In this document: positions 21,819-33,777 of the stretch, one piece after another
Numbering within the stretch: the first letter of the stretch is position 1
Layout: every line of letters starts with the position of its first letter
From: Unio delphinus
Lineage: Eukaryota; Mollusca; Bivalvia; Unionida; Unionidae
Length of the DNA stretch: 64,000 nt
Direction of reading: 5' to 3'
NCBI GenBank assembly: GCA_029339505.1
Contig: JAQISU010000094.1
Location: 4,939,001-5,003,000, forward strand
Program-made: the position numbers and the translations under genes
Notes under the pieces: generated by a model
The model's database searches: none
The model's input: the letters and a program-made list of their open reading frames with translations, nothing else
What the model was told of the DNA's origin: nothing

Positions 21819-23139
21819 TGTCCCAGGATAAGCCGGGTTGGGGCTGGATCAGCGAAGACACCGAAAGCAACTGCGTTAATAAGATGTTTATTTATAAACG
21901 CAATTTAAATATAATCAATTCTGACACCATTATAAACAAAAGATAAGGAAAATCAAAATGTTCCTAACATGGAACTATTAATAACAATTAAATCAATGAC
22001 AAAAACCTAAAAGGATGAATTCAACGAAAGATCAGCAGATCAAGAAATACAAACACACGAATGAATTTACAAATATATACAGAGCTCGTATAATGAGACA
22101 GATGTAAATGCCTGTAATTTAGTTATATTGTTCATATAACGAGTTACCAAAGCAAAGGCAAGTATGTAATGATTTTATCGTTCATGTAACGAAACTGAGA
22201 TGTAAATATGAAATTATGAATTTATGAAGTTATCGTTCATGTAACGAGATTGAGATGTGAATATGAAATTATGAAATCACATCACTCAATTATATATAAT
22301 AGTTATATATAACGCAGCATACACAGGGTACAAATCCCCACGGTCACCACAACATGGCATCGCACACGGGCAGCATAGACAAGCCCCACGGTCACTCACG
22401 GACCCTACGGTCACCCCAACATGGCACCGCACACGGGCACCACCGGACCCCACGGTTAACCCCGGACCACAGTCAGCCCACGGTCACAACCGGACCCAAC
22501 GGTCAGCTAAAATTAAAACAACCAAACCGCGTAATACATATGACACGGTAAATTACTTTTACATTCATATATGTTGTGCATGCGCGCACATGAAATAGTT
22601 GTCCATGTACATTAAACGTTCAAGTATGCAGCGTATAATTAAACTCAATTTGTCTGTTCATTTACAAACTATCTCGAAACGGACTATAGTATTACTAATA
22701 TAATAGTACTGCATAACCTAGGTATTTACTCTGTATAATTTAGAATAAATACTAACACATCTGATATGTGAAACAATTATGTCATATAAAACAAATAGCG
22801 GTAAGAATATAAACTTAAATCAACTTTACCTATATAGCTGAAACTTTGCTCTTTTAAAGATGGAATCGTTTCTGACAAAACTGGATCGTAATGTGATATC
22901 TGCTTAGAATTTGTCTATATTTATATCCTAGCTGTGATCAATATACGCAGCTAAGTACTTTTAAACTGCAGGCCATTCGCACATGCAGCATGATCTGAGC
23001 TGAGCTCACCTATTTCCTAAATACCTAAAACCCGATAATCAATAAACCACCCTCGGAAACGCTATACGCGGTAGCAAAACCAGAGTATATTTTTGACCAC
23101 ATATACATATTGATACCAGTCATACAAAATTCCGTGACA
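21819..23139. mobile_element. Probable solo LTR, 1.32 kb
   Basis: Starts TGTCCCAGGATAAGCC, ends CCGTGACA (TGTC...GACA termini) and is flanked by ATATT on both sides (21814-21818 and 23140-23144), as expected for an LTR with a 5-bp target duplication. It contains two ~55-bp repeats with TTATCGTTCATGTAACGA (22166, 22221) and a GC-rich block of CCCACGGTCAC repeats (22338-22505). Because the flanks are AT-rich the 5-bp match alone is weak. No internal retroviral genes are present. Confidence 0.55.
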
Positions 23140-23191
23140 ATATTTATTATATAATAAACTATAAAAATATCAATAATATAATTTCTGCTAT

Positions 23192-23202
23192 TACAAATTT
23201 GA
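23192..23202. repeat. Target-site duplication of LINE copy 1, left
   Basis: TACAAATTTGA, repeated exactly at 29684-29694. Confidence 0.9.
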
Positions 23203-23439
23203 TTGAGTGATTGATTTTTAAAGGCGCTCCAGCACTTATGGGATATTTAGCTCCATACAATAGGTTGTATTTATACATGGTTATAAATACTAAATTGATC
23301 AGTTCTCGATAACAGTAAAGTATGAAGCTTCCCAATCAACGGGAGATGTAAATGGTGTATATTGATAAAAAGATATTCAAAAATAATGGGCGGTATTTGC
23401 ATTAGATAAAAATGCACTAGGTGATGAGATACAAGTTCA

Positions 23440-26400
23440 AGTTTAAGAAAAAGATTAACTTCCTTTAGAAAATCTAAAATACAAGTGATAGATACAGTAT
23501 CAAAAAGTTCCTTCATGTCATGTACATTATAGTACTTACCACATGTAGGTTGCAGGTCGGGACACTCGGTCACAAAGTGCTTAACAGTGAATAGTTCATT
23601 GCAAGAGACGTGTTATGTAAAAAACAAACAAAGGTTGGTGTCCTGTCATAACATGAGGGAGAGAGAGAAGAAGAAAGAGAGAAGGCTCTCTTAAAAGCGT
23701 GCCGTCACGATGTTAAAACAGCTACACTACATCTGAAATTAAGAGTCAAACATTCATTCTCTGCTGACATGGAGAACTTTATTTAAATAATCAACACACA
23801 TATATATTACTACATTCTAGAAACACTTCTAAAAGCTTTATAATAAAAGTTCATGAAATACATATTACATTTTCCTTATTAAGCTTTCCAACTTCATTTA
23901 TTCGTATAACTTCTGCACCTTAGAATATTATACAATAGTTAATTCTCAATCAATTTCAAGATAACCAAAAGTGTAAGATGTAATTACTATAGTTAATGTA
24001 ACAATTAATTTAAAGAATACATTTTACTTATCTTAAAGTAGAATATTGATTTAGAATCTCAAGCATTAAAAATACTTATTTCTTAAAATAGGTATAAAAC
24101 ATATACAGTGTCCTTACCTGAAATTAAGAGTCAAACATTCATTCTCTGCTGACATGGAGAACTAATCTGACCTGATCGCGCATCTGTATTTATAGTGTCA
24201 GGGTCAGAGGTCATACCCTCCATGCATCAGTCAGAAAAGATGCTGACTTACTTTCAGGCATAAACCAGTTTCGACCGGCAGAAACCAACTTATCTTACGT
24301 CATAAGACCTACTCTATAGTTTATTTATATTCGTTTCATATCGTCACACCAAATATGGTTAGCTGTTAGTTGGAAGCCATCTTGTTTCTGTATCGTCTAG
24401 AGAAATCTTACTTCACCTTCATTAACTGAATTGAACTCATGCCAACACTAGGTCAGAAACATATTCTTACTAATGTAGCTTAGAACTATAGCTGAGCAGG
24501 CAAAATTCATGTATAATGTTTTTCGTATACAATCTCACACAACATTGTATATTGGCAATGTTCTTAGCTACTTTTACTTGAGTTATAGTGTGGCCACACA
24601 CACTGCCCCTCCCCACCTGCTCAACAACCATTTCTATTCTATATAGTTGTGTTACAAAAACAAATGAAACCACCTTCAATATCTTTTATAATATAAACAA
24701 ATAAAACATTACTTTAATTCAATTCAAAAGAAAATATCAATCTTATTAATTTTTCTACCAATTCAATCCCAACAGACGCACTCTGGTAGATCTTCACCTT
24801 TTAGTATGTGAGAGTGGGTTATGTATGAATGACCGATTCTGATTCTTGCAATGACAGTCTCCTCCCTACGGATAGTTCTGTAGGAAGGAGTCCATTCTCC
24901 CAGGGTTGGTTTGATGGCATGAAGTGTGTTATTGACTGCATCATCCCATGGCGTCTGCCACTTCTGACGTAGGTACCTTTTGATACAAGATTTAAAATCA
25001 GTAAACGGTAATTTAAAATCCGATAAATCGTGGGATAGAGCCATCTTAGCAGCACGGTCTGCTTCTTCATTACCTCTAATACCAATATGGTTAGGTAACC
25101 AACGGTATACTATATTGCAGGAGGTACTAAACTTCGTGTTTTTGGCGAGAAGATTGACTAATTATGGACTATCCAGTTTTCTATCGTGTATCGACTGAAG
25201 CACTGATAAAGAGTCCCAGAAGGTAATGCTATTTAAAACACGTTTTTCTTCGATAAATTTCAGAGCAAGATCTATTGCTCTTGTTTCCGCTAAAAGAATG
25301 GACGCATCATTTGGCAAACGATCTTTTACTATGTATTTTCCACTAACGAAGGCCGCAGCAGCCATTTCATGAACCTTTCATCAATCAGTATAGAATTTAG
25401 TGTAATTTTTAAAATCGTTGAGAAGTTCATGATAAGAGTTCTGGAAGATAACAGAGTTTGTATCAGATTTATTCCCATGGTATGACGTAAAAATCACTTT
25501 CAGTTGCTGAAAGAGCCAAGGTGGTGTTTTCGAGACAAACGTTTTCTGAACTGTAGCCGAGATTAATTTTGATATTATCAAAGCTGTTTGATATGCTGAT
25601 GCCAAATGAAAGTATGGCATTTGGTCCATTTCCGTGTAAAGTTTTGTATTTTGGTTGAAAAACAGCCAAAAAAGCTGGGTTCAGAGCATTTGATCTTAAT
25701 TTTAGAGCGTATTGTGCATAAAGCATTTCTCTGCGATGTGATAAAGGTGGTTCATTCTCTTCCGCGAGAAGGCTTTCGCATGGAGATGTCTTAAATGCTC
25801 CTAGATCGAGTCTTATTCCCTGATGATGAATTGGGTCTAGCATTTTCAAATAGGACTTCCTAGCTGAACCATAAACAACACATCCATAGTCTAGTATGGA
25901 GCGGATAAATGGTCTATACAAATTGAGAATGAATTTTTTTTTTTATCAGCACCAGTAGTGTAGGCAATTACTTTAAGCAGATTTAAAGCTTTTAAGCATT
26001 TAGCTTTCAAATTCTTGATGTGTGGAATAAGCTTTCTGTCGAAGGTAATACCCAAAACGTTTGTTTCCTCAACAACTGGAATAAGTGTTCCATCCAGCGT
26101 GAGTTTAGGGTCATCATGATGTCTTCGCAACTGACAGAAAAGCATGCATACTGTTTTCGATTTTGAAAATTTCAAACCGTTATTACTGGCCCAATTTTAG
26201 ACCTTGTTGATATTTTGTTGCAGTTGCCTTTCAATTGTATGCATGTGCTTTGATCGATAACAAATTAAAAAATCGTCAACATATAATGAGCAATCCACAC
26301 CAGGAGGTAAACACTTGGTGATGCTATTGATTTTGATATTAAATAGCGTCACAGATAAAATACTGCCCTGGGAAACACCCATCTCTTGCTGGTGCATATC

Positions 26401-28199
26401 GGAGAGGGTAGAGCCCACTCGTACTTTGAATTCTCTGTCGGAGAGAAAATTTGATATGAAAGATGACAGTCGGCTTTTTAGACCCAGATCATCTAGGTCA
26501 TTTAGTATCCCGTACTTCCATGCTGTGTCATTGGCCTTTTCTAAATCAAAGAAGACTGCTACTAAATGTTCCTTCTTGATAAATGCATCGCGAATAAATG
26601 TTTCCAGTCTAACCAGATGATCGTTAGTACTACGACCAGAACAGAAGCCACTTTGGAAAGGAGATATTAAATTGTTACTTTCCAAGTACCACACAAGCTG
26701 AGAATTAATCATTCGTTCCATTGTTTTGCACACGCAGCTTGTCAGTGCAATAGGCCGATAGCTGTTAGGATCTTCGATATCTTTGCCTGGTTTGGGAATC
26801 GGTATTACTATTGCTTCTTTCCAGCTCTTAGGTCGATTACCAGCAATCCATAAATCATTAAACATTTTCACAAGTAATGTCAGAGACGATTCTGGGACGT
26901 GTTTCAAGAACTGGTAATGTTCTTCGTCAGGCCCAGCGGATGTATCATAAGCCTTGTCTAAAGAAAACAGCTGGTTATAGCTTTCAGTGTTGTTCGATGT
27001 AAATTTTAAACGTGACTTTTCTTTTTGAGATTTTAATCTTCTAAAGTCTTCTGAATAATTAGATGATGATGAGTTTTTTGAGAAACTATCGGCAAGAATA
27101 TTTGCTATGTCACGTTTCAAACTAAAATTGATATTGTTTATTTTCAGGTGTTGAACAGAATTGTGTTTTCTCTTCCATTTATTTTTCAAATAGTATCCCA
27201 AAATTGTTTCATTGAGGAACGAGAGTTCAAAGTAGAAATATATTTCTTCCAGGCTGCACGTTTACATTCTTTGATTGTGCGTCGAGTTTTAGCACGGGCA
27301 ATACGATATTTGTTTGAATTTTTGGGCACTGGACGATTGTTGAATTATTTTAATGCTTCTCGGCGTTGTCTAATGGCTTCTTTGCATTCCTTGGTTACCC
27401 AATGTTTTGCGGTTCATTACTGTTCGGTGAGGACTCAGAAATAGATTCATCTGCAATTGCATGTAGAATTGAAGTAAAATGCTGTATAGGATTAACAGCG
27501 TTGAATACTGTATCATTATTTAGTCTAGTTTTACATAGTGTTTCAAACGAAGCCCAGTCGGCCTTCTTTATTTTCCATTGTGGAATTGCGTCATCAATTT
27601 TAGAGGTTTTTTTTCAAGAGTGATTGGAAAATGATCACTGCTGTTAAGGTCATCAGCGTCTTTGCATTCATAGTCCAAAGCAGCGAAGGGGAGCAAATTG
27701 TCAAATCTATCACGTGTACGTACCCGTACCTGGGTGTAAATATGTTGGTGAGTTAGTGCTATTTAGACACAGATCGTGTCTAGAAAGGAAATCTTCTACT
27801 TTATGGCCTCTGTCGTTTATGTGATTCGACCCCCATAGAATGTTATGGGCATTAAAATCCCCGAGTAAAACGAAGGGCGCGGGAAGTTGTTGAACAAGAA
27901 TTAAATCACTCGATGTAAAGTTACGCTTACAGCAATGGCTTGTAAATTTGTATTTAAAGGAATGACTCTGTGAGGGGCTCTATTATTCACAACAACAGAG
28001 ACTCCTACTGAGGCCCTGTCAGCGTTTTGAAAGTACGTGTTGAACAGGGAACAGTTTTTAAATGTAATTTTATCTTCTCTTTCAGGAATGTTTCCTGTAG
28101 ACATAGTACAGCAGTAACGAGTTCATTTAAAAGCAGAAGAATATCATTGCAGTTAGCTTTAAGTCCTCGACAGTTCCATTGTATGATGGTGTTCTTCAT
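23440..28199 (-). pseudogene. LINE copy 1 ORF2: endonuclease, RT, RNase H
   Basis: Order along the minus strand: AP-endonuclease start IIQWNCRGLKAN (28190) and VLCLQETFLK, then LLGDFNAHN (about 27850) in another frame; reverse transcriptase 27201-26197 with NSYRPIALTS, FFDLEKANDTAW, GVSQGSILS and SLYVDDFLICY; thumb/connection 26175-25469; RNase H about 25390-24990. The C-terminal Cys/His segment is cut by the solo LTR (LPECV on one side, SCNELF and HFVTECPDL on the other). In motif A the Tyr usual in DLEKAYD reads Asn; copy 2 keeps Tyr. Several frameshifts and stops make it inactive. Confidence 0.85.
23611..24774. mobile_element. Solo LTR inside LINE ORF2
   Basis: LINE copy 2 is continuous where copy 1 has this extra 1,164 bp. 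It starts TGTTATGTAA, ends CCCAACA (TGTT...AACA) and is flanked by GACG on both sides (AGACG if the junction A is counted), giving a 4-5-bp target duplication. A 45-bp block starting TGAAATTAAGAGTCAAACAT occurs twice within it (about 23733 and 24121). No internal genes, so it looks like a recombined LTR. Orientation not determined. Confidence 0.75.
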
Positions 28200-28322
28200 T
28201 ATAAAATTATGCTAGAGATTCTGAAGCTAGGTTAGACTATTCGCGGAGAAAATTTGTGTTGTTATTTGTCTGGAGGAAGTACGGGAGTATATTTGGTTTT
28301 ACTAGGTTTGGCGGAACCTTGA

Positions 28323-29297
28323 TTACATGGGAGCAATTTCTTCTGCATCCATGCTCTCAAGGTCTCCATGCATATTGTAAAGTTGTATGGGGTCATCTGA
28401 CTCCTTTTGCTGCTTATTTGTTTGTGCTTTTTGTTTATTTCTTGGAGCTTTTGATGGTGGGTTGTTATTAAATGTTGTCCGAGTTAATGTTGTGCTTTTC
28501 TGTGGCTTATAATGTGGGATATTGGCACTTGTTAAATCGGGTTGATCCATCTGTGTTTGCGCATCCTTCGTGATTTTTGGATTGTGTTTCACAATTGTGG
28601 AGAAGGATGGGCCAGGAAATGATGTTTTTGCCTGGACAAGTTTTCTGGCCTCTGGGTAGGGAATGTTGGCGGTAAACTTTACCCTCTGAATTTCCATCTC
28701 CTGTTTCCAAGTATCACAATCCTTGGAATTGGCGTGATATTACTTGGCACAGTTGACACAATACAGAGTTGCTCTACAATCAGCTTCCTGATGAGAGCGA
28801 TCTCCGCAGCGGCCACATACTTTGTCTGTGGAACATCGGTCTTCGTGATGGCCGTATCTCTGACACTTATAACATCGAAGGGGGTCTGGTATGTATATCT
28901 CGACCTTAACGTGCAAAAACCCAACTTTGACCACTTTGGGTACTGTTGGTTTGTTGAAGGTGAGTACAAATGTGTTGGTGTCCTGCAGATTGTTATTACG
29001 TTTAATACGTATTCTTCGCACTGCAGTGACACCTTCATGTTTCATCCCTTCGATGATATCTGTGTTGGTGACTCCAGCCACGTCACGACACCGCATCACG
29101 CCTTTGGACGTATTCAGTGTAGTGTGAGCGAATAAGGTCACTGGAATATCAAAGAATGTTTTCATTTTCATGATATTGTCTGTTTGACCCATTCGCTCAC
29201 ACTCTACAAGAAGGCACCCCGATTTTAGTTCTTTCGCACTTTTTGGTGTGCAAAGTGCTATTGATACACTAGGATTAACACTTGGAGTTTCCTTCAT
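28323..29297 (-). pseudogene. LINE copy 1 ORF1, zinc-knuckle nucleic-acid-binding protein
   Basis: One frame of 325 codons with a single in-frame TAA (at 28737-28739). It contains three CCHC knuckles: CYKCQRYGHHEDRC, CGRCGDRSHQEADC and a third, CVNCAK-stop-YHANSKDC, split by that stop. The N-terminal half has an RNA-recognition-like region (DIPVTLFAHTTLN, KGVMRC, VRRIRIKR). The C-terminal tail is polar and Gln/Lys-rich. Its role is to coat the LINE transcript. ORF2 starts about 124 bp downstream. Confidence 0.8.
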
Positions 29298-29683
29298 GGG
29301 TCGGTAAAATTACCTCCCGATTGACCCGTTAAGCCACCGCCTTCTAGGAAGTCTTCTAGTACTTGGGAAAGTGAAAGCTAAAATGATAGAATGAAGGGGC
29401 AACGGTGGTATCAAGAGAGATACGAGAAAGATAGAAAAGGTGAGCAAGTAAATAAATACCTCCTAGGGCTCGGTGTGACCAGCCGATTTGTCGAGACTGG
29501 GCCCATCCCAACCACCCGTCTAAGAGACGTAGAGGCCAAAGCAGTGTACTGCATCGGAAAAGCCTCCGCTCAACTACCAGGGTCCTTTCCTGTTCCGACA
29601 CAGGTCGCCTCTACTTAGTCGCCTTTTACGACACGTGGCGAGGCACGTCGGGCCAATTCTACCATTCCGAACCCGCAGGGGGA

Positions 29684-29694
29684 TACAAATTTGA
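29684..29694. repeat. Target-site duplication of LINE copy 1, right
   Basis: TACAAATTTGA, exact copy of 23192-23202. Confidence 0.9.
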
Positions 29695-30030
29695 AAAGTC
29701 AACGGATACAATTATCCGATAAACTAAATTGAGACAATATTCTTTCTGATTTTGAGTATTTACAAGAGCTTTTATCCGGAAATAGGTATATTCTACCGTT
29801 GGAATATGGATTTATCAAGCTAATCCAGCAAACTGTTCACGCATCGTTTGCGGATAATAGCGAATTATATCAATTCGTACCCGTATTTACCGCAGTAGAA
29901 AAAAAAATGATCTAAATTATCAAAAGAATATAAAACAAAGAAAAATATTAACACGCGCATAAGACAACTAAAAAAGATTATAGAAAACGGAAGTCCAGAC
30001 CCAATTCCTAGTAGCGAAGGCGGCTTTTAA
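29691..30030 (+). pseudogene. Unassigned Polinton gene, plus strand
   Basis: After the LINE a plus frame reads LKSQRIQLSDKLN, one stop, then DNILSDFEYLQELLSGN and LPLEYGFIKLIQQTVHASF to about 29914, then in a shifted frame KNINTRIRQLKKIIENG and a TAA at 30028. If the LINE is removed at its target duplication, the frame stays open leftward to the solo-LTR junction. Composition is normal globular protein. No family recognised; the LINE seems to have landed inside this gene. Confidence 0.45.
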
Positions 30031-30069
30031 GCAGCGATGCAAAAATACGTCATTTCCGAATTAGAAATA

Positions 30070-30420
30070 ATTTTTACTAGTAAAAGTCATGCAAATCGAA
30101 TTCTGATAATGAGCAATCATGCAGATTTTACAATAATATACAATTATGCGACTGAAAATATTTTATTTATATATATTGTGTACACTGACAGATTTACTAA
30201 TTCTGATAAGATAATTGCTAATAAAAACAATGAAAATCGTCAGATTTACTAATTTTGATAGGGTATTTACTACTAAAAACAATGAAAATCATCCGCGCTG
30301 ATAATTCTGATAGGGAATTTTCTACTAAAAGTCGTCCACCTTGGTTTCATCAAGACTGACAGATTTGCTAATTCTGATAGGGTATTACTACTAAAATCAT
30401 GCAAATCGTCAGATTTTGTT
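30070..30420. repeat. Degenerate ~65-bp tandem repeats
   Basis: Four or five copies built around CAGATTTACTAATTCTGATA and ACTAAAAACAATGAAAATC, with indels. Sits 3' of the unassigned plus-strand gene. Confidence 0.8.
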
Positions 30421-31376
30421 AGGAAAAGTTTCAAAATTATTATAATTCCTAATCAGAAATATCCTTGCGTTTAAGCTCCTTTATACGGACTTTATTAATA
30501 AATTTTCTTGCAATAAATCAATTATGTTAGAGGTTTGGTCCGTAAGTTTGAAATTCATTCTAGTTAGTAGTGAATTATGGCATTGTAAATACACAGGGTA
30601 AGACTGGTACTTGCACTATTAAATATTATGGACATACTGCTGTGCCTGATTTGATATTTCTGTGTTTGTCTGATAACTTCCATCGATTGCATCATACACA
30701 AGATTGACCACGATCAATGAGAGGTTATATGTACATTCCCGGGTGATATATCTGTACCATATCCATATGGATCATTATTGTATCTGAGAGTATTATCCTG
30801 CTGTACATTCCCGGGCGATATATGTGTACCATATCTATATGGAGAATATTATCCTGCTGAGGTGCTATTTTCTTCATACCGCGAGTATCTTCAGAAATTT
30901 TTTATTGATAAGATTGCTGAGTGATTTCTTTTCTTCTTTAGTTCAGCTGGGTTATATGGGGGTATTTAAAAATTTAGTAGACCAGTTTCTGGCATCGAGT
31001 ACTTCTGAAGGAATTTTTATTTATTTATATTATCTGAATTAATTATCGTTTGTTAAATCTTTCGTGTCCGAAATTCAACATCAAATTGTATTTGATTTAA
31101 TATTTCTATTTGTTTGATAATATTATCCCGAGGCGATGATAGCTCAGAGAAATAATCGGTAAAATACTGACTGAAAATTTGTAGCTGTTGTTTGTGAATT
31201 TCATATTAGTTATTAAAATAACTGGTTAAATCGCTACTAATATCAATCGTGTCCATACTACTTCTCTTAAATTTGTATATTTCATCATCACCTCTGAATA
31301 CGAGTTTACCATAATATATCTTATTGCTTATGAAAGAGCTTAATATTGAGGTTTTTCTATGATAAGAACAATTGTC
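30421..31376. other. Polinton middle region, little structure
   Basis: The minus strand around 30720-30850 has two near-identical segments (GTACATTCCCGGGTGATATA and GTACATTCCCGGGCGATATA) that would encode a repeated YGYGTDISPGNV motif, perhaps the end of a glycine/proline-rich virion protein. No continuous gene can be drawn. Confidence 0.35.
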
Positions 31377-31905
31377 TTAAGTAAACTCTCGCCCTGCTTG
31401 TTCTGGTCATGATGGTGGTGGTGCTTCCGGGGCAACTTCAGGCCATTCTAGCACTGATCTGATCAATGACTGATAAATATCCACGATATAATCGGAAGAA
31501 TTTATCTCTATCGTGGCTGAAAAGGATGGTTCGTGAACCGTTCTAGCTATCTTTGATTATTTTCCTGTTATGGATCTTATTCTACGCTGGAATTCATCAG
31601 TTATATCCTCGATTTCATTACTTTCTTTGGAAACAGATACAATGAGCAAATCAGGGGTTCCAACAGGTTTCTTTTTATTTGCAAATACCAGAAAATTATT
31701 TGGCTGTTGATCCCGGAATGATTTTGACTGGATATTTGACCAACTGTTGTATACTCACAATTGGGCAAATCCAATTTCTTTTACGGATATCGCAGTTTGG
31801 AACTTCACGCTGACTTCAGGGTTAGATAAGGTTATTGAAATCATTGTTGTTCTTGCCGGGGTTGTATTCGCGGCTATCTGTTTCAATAGCTACGACGATG
31901 ACATT
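31377..31905 (-). pseudogene. Virion-block gene of unknown function
   Basis: A single minus-strand frame of about 175 codons with three internal stops, ending at TAA 31377-31379. Readable parts include ISITLSNPEVSVKFQTAISV, NNFLVFANKKKPVGTPDLLI, VSKESNEIEDITDEFQRRIR and YIVDIYQSLIRSVLEW, with a proline-rich tail PEVAPEAPPP. Beta-rich beginning and helical end. It is the last member of the right-arm block; a minor capsid protein is a guess from position only. Confidence 0.45.
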
Positions 31906-32077
31906 ATTATTTTCATTGTCTCTCAAATTGGTGTTGTCATTGCGGATTCGTAAATCCTAATCATCGCCGCGATCTCGTCATCAGATATTATTTAGTCGTT
32001 AAGACTCTTTGACAGTAATGATAATAATTGGGAATATGCAGTCGTCGTTGTATGTAATTTAATTATATACTCGTTTA

Positions 32078-32245
32078 ATTTATTCTGATTGCACGTGGAT
32101 ATTTGTTGGAATTATATTAGCAACACCAGCTATTGTTGTTGTCGCTGAAACACATATTATTAACACCGCTAGGGTACTCACTAATGGTGTTATGTTTGAT
32201 AGCAACAAACTAGTTCCAGCAAAAAATATATGAAACTGAGTATGC
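32078..32245 (-). pseudogene. Small hydrophobic frame
   Basis: About 54 codons including NITPLVSTLAVLIICVSATT, a possible membrane span, ending in a stop at about 32079. No start is evident. It lies between two virion-block genes. Confidence 0.25.
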
Positions 32246-32436
32246 AACTATATCAACTATGACAATACTCCTACGATATTGTGTTAATTTTTATTGTATA
32301 CATGTCAATGAGATTTTTCAGTTTAGATCGTAATTGTTGCACATGATCGTATCTATACTGTTTGGCGTTGATTATACTATTTACTTAAATCAATTACAAA
32401 TTCTACATACCATGTGATGACACTGATACTAAATTA

Positions 32437-33290
32437 TCAACTGTGGCTCTTATAAAAAAATGTTCCATTATCTATTATTACACTTACACTTTTAATTCCC
32501 GTGGACATACTCGAGGATAGATTAAACTGTAACAGTGAAATCAGAGTTAATCTATAGATACCTCGAACAGATGCGGTAACTTGAACGGCATTGTTTTGAG
32601 GTGTCCAGGCGAAAGACCCATGTTGTATCGAGTAAACCGTATTGATAGTTTGTTTATGCGGTATTTTAATCTTATCATGCCGCTCAGCGATAGCTGGAAA
32701 ATCACTAACGATATTATCCTGTGTATGTTTAATCATCTAGATATTCGTCGTGATATCAGAAAATTTCAAGGGGATATTGGCGGTTTTCCAAAGAAATTAT
32801 CTGCGGTTTCATCAATTTTTCTAAAGCTTTTACGGAGATTTCCAAACGCGCTACATGTGAACATCATATTCGGCCCGCAGCGTTGATAGTTTATTGTCTA
32901 CGACATCTACATAATTTTTAGTTACCGTGTCGCTGTCAGATGTTGGATCACCATGTACCATGTATCGTTACTTTATTCGAGTCCATGTTGAGCTCACCTG
33001 TCAGTGTATCAAAAGATGTTTGTACTCGCGTGAGAATATTATCTACAACAGTAGGAAAAATAGCTCCGGGTCTAATAACGCTTTTGAGTTTTCGTTTACT
33101 TCATTAAGTCTAACGATAATATCGTTCAATGAAACATTACTCCTTTTTAATTTTCCTTGCTTGTGTGAAATATAACTATCTCGTTTGGATCCACGTTGCC
33201 AAGATTTAACAGTTCGGATAATTGGTCATTATTAAGAAGTCGTTAATGATTTCTTTCACATTCTCGTGTGATATTTCAGTGGTTTGTTGT
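32437..33290 (-). pseudogene. Fibre-like virion protein
   Basis: Frames in order on the minus strand: MST-stop-RQQTTEISHENVKEIIND near 33285; KLKSVIRPGAIFPTVVDNIL; LTGELNMDSNKVTIHG followed after a 7-bp duplication by DPTSDSDTVTKNYVD; a helical stretch; then INTVYSIQHGSFAWTP and a beta-rich C-terminus ending at 32437. The GELNMDSNKVT...DPT..SDTVTKNYVD pattern is the repeat seen in many phage and viral tail or host-attachment fibres. It follows the protease gene on the same strand. At least three frameshifts. Confidence 0.55.
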
Positions 33291-33327
33291 CTCTAGGTAG
33301 ACATTTCGTAACTCTCTACTATTATAA

Positions 33328-33775
33328 TTAGATTATTTCGTTAATTGGTAGATTTCCAACGCTGACTTGTATAATCGTGTACAGCTTTATGGGGTAGGGT
33401 GGTTTGGTTGATTTTGAAATAGCGTCAAGGACATTAATTACTTCTCTGCCGCATATTGGTGGATCCATCATTGTTTGAGTTGATAGCGTTGAATACCAGA
33501 TTGGCAACTCGTGTACCACTAATATATTTAAACGTATTTTCGGTGGAGCTAACCAATATGAATCAAAATAAATAATTCCACATGGATCAATCGCCGCGTA
33601 TGCAATCCAGTGAGTTCCAGTTCCGGTGGAATTATCGAGATTAATGATACCAGTTTCAACAGAAGTTGGTTTTTTTGGTAATTGATCTCGCATAAACACT
33701 CCTCTGAAATGTTTATATATTTAGTTGTTTAGCAGCATCGAGTAAATCAAAATTTGACAACGGTATTAAACCGTT
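33328..33775 (-). pseudogene. Adenain-type cysteine protease
   Basis: An upstream frame gives LSNFDLLDAAKQLNI. After one shift in a TATATAA context it continues HFRGVFMRDQLPKKP, GTGTHWIAYAAI (catalytic His), GIIYFDSYWLAPP (Asp), and DPPICGREVINVL (Cys). The C-terminus ends at 33328. Length (about 145 codons) and the His-Asp-Cys order match the adenovirus/Maverick maturation protease, which cleaves capsid precursors. All three catalytic residues are still present. It starts next to the pX-like gene. Confidence 0.75.
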
Positions 33776-33777
33776 CA

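Larger units (their letters stand above)
23203..29683 (-). mobile_element. LINE copy 1 (endonuclease-RT-RNase H type), nearly full length
   Basis: Bounded by the 11-bp duplication TACAAATTTGA. On the minus strand it begins CCCCCTGCGGGTTCGG and has a ~390-bp 5' UTR, ORF1 (29297-28323), ORF2 (28199 to about 23440) and a short 3' end, TTTAAAAATCAATCACTCAATC. The ORF1 zinc knuckles and the RNase H after RT place it in the I superclade; Nimb/I-like families of molluscs are a reasonable guess. A 1.16-kb solo LTR sits inside ORF2. Copy 2 lies at 47257-50199. Confidence 0.85.

Noticed and set aside
28734..29135. Plus-strand ORF of 133 codons
   Set aside because: Antisense to the LINE ORF1 zinc-knuckle region.
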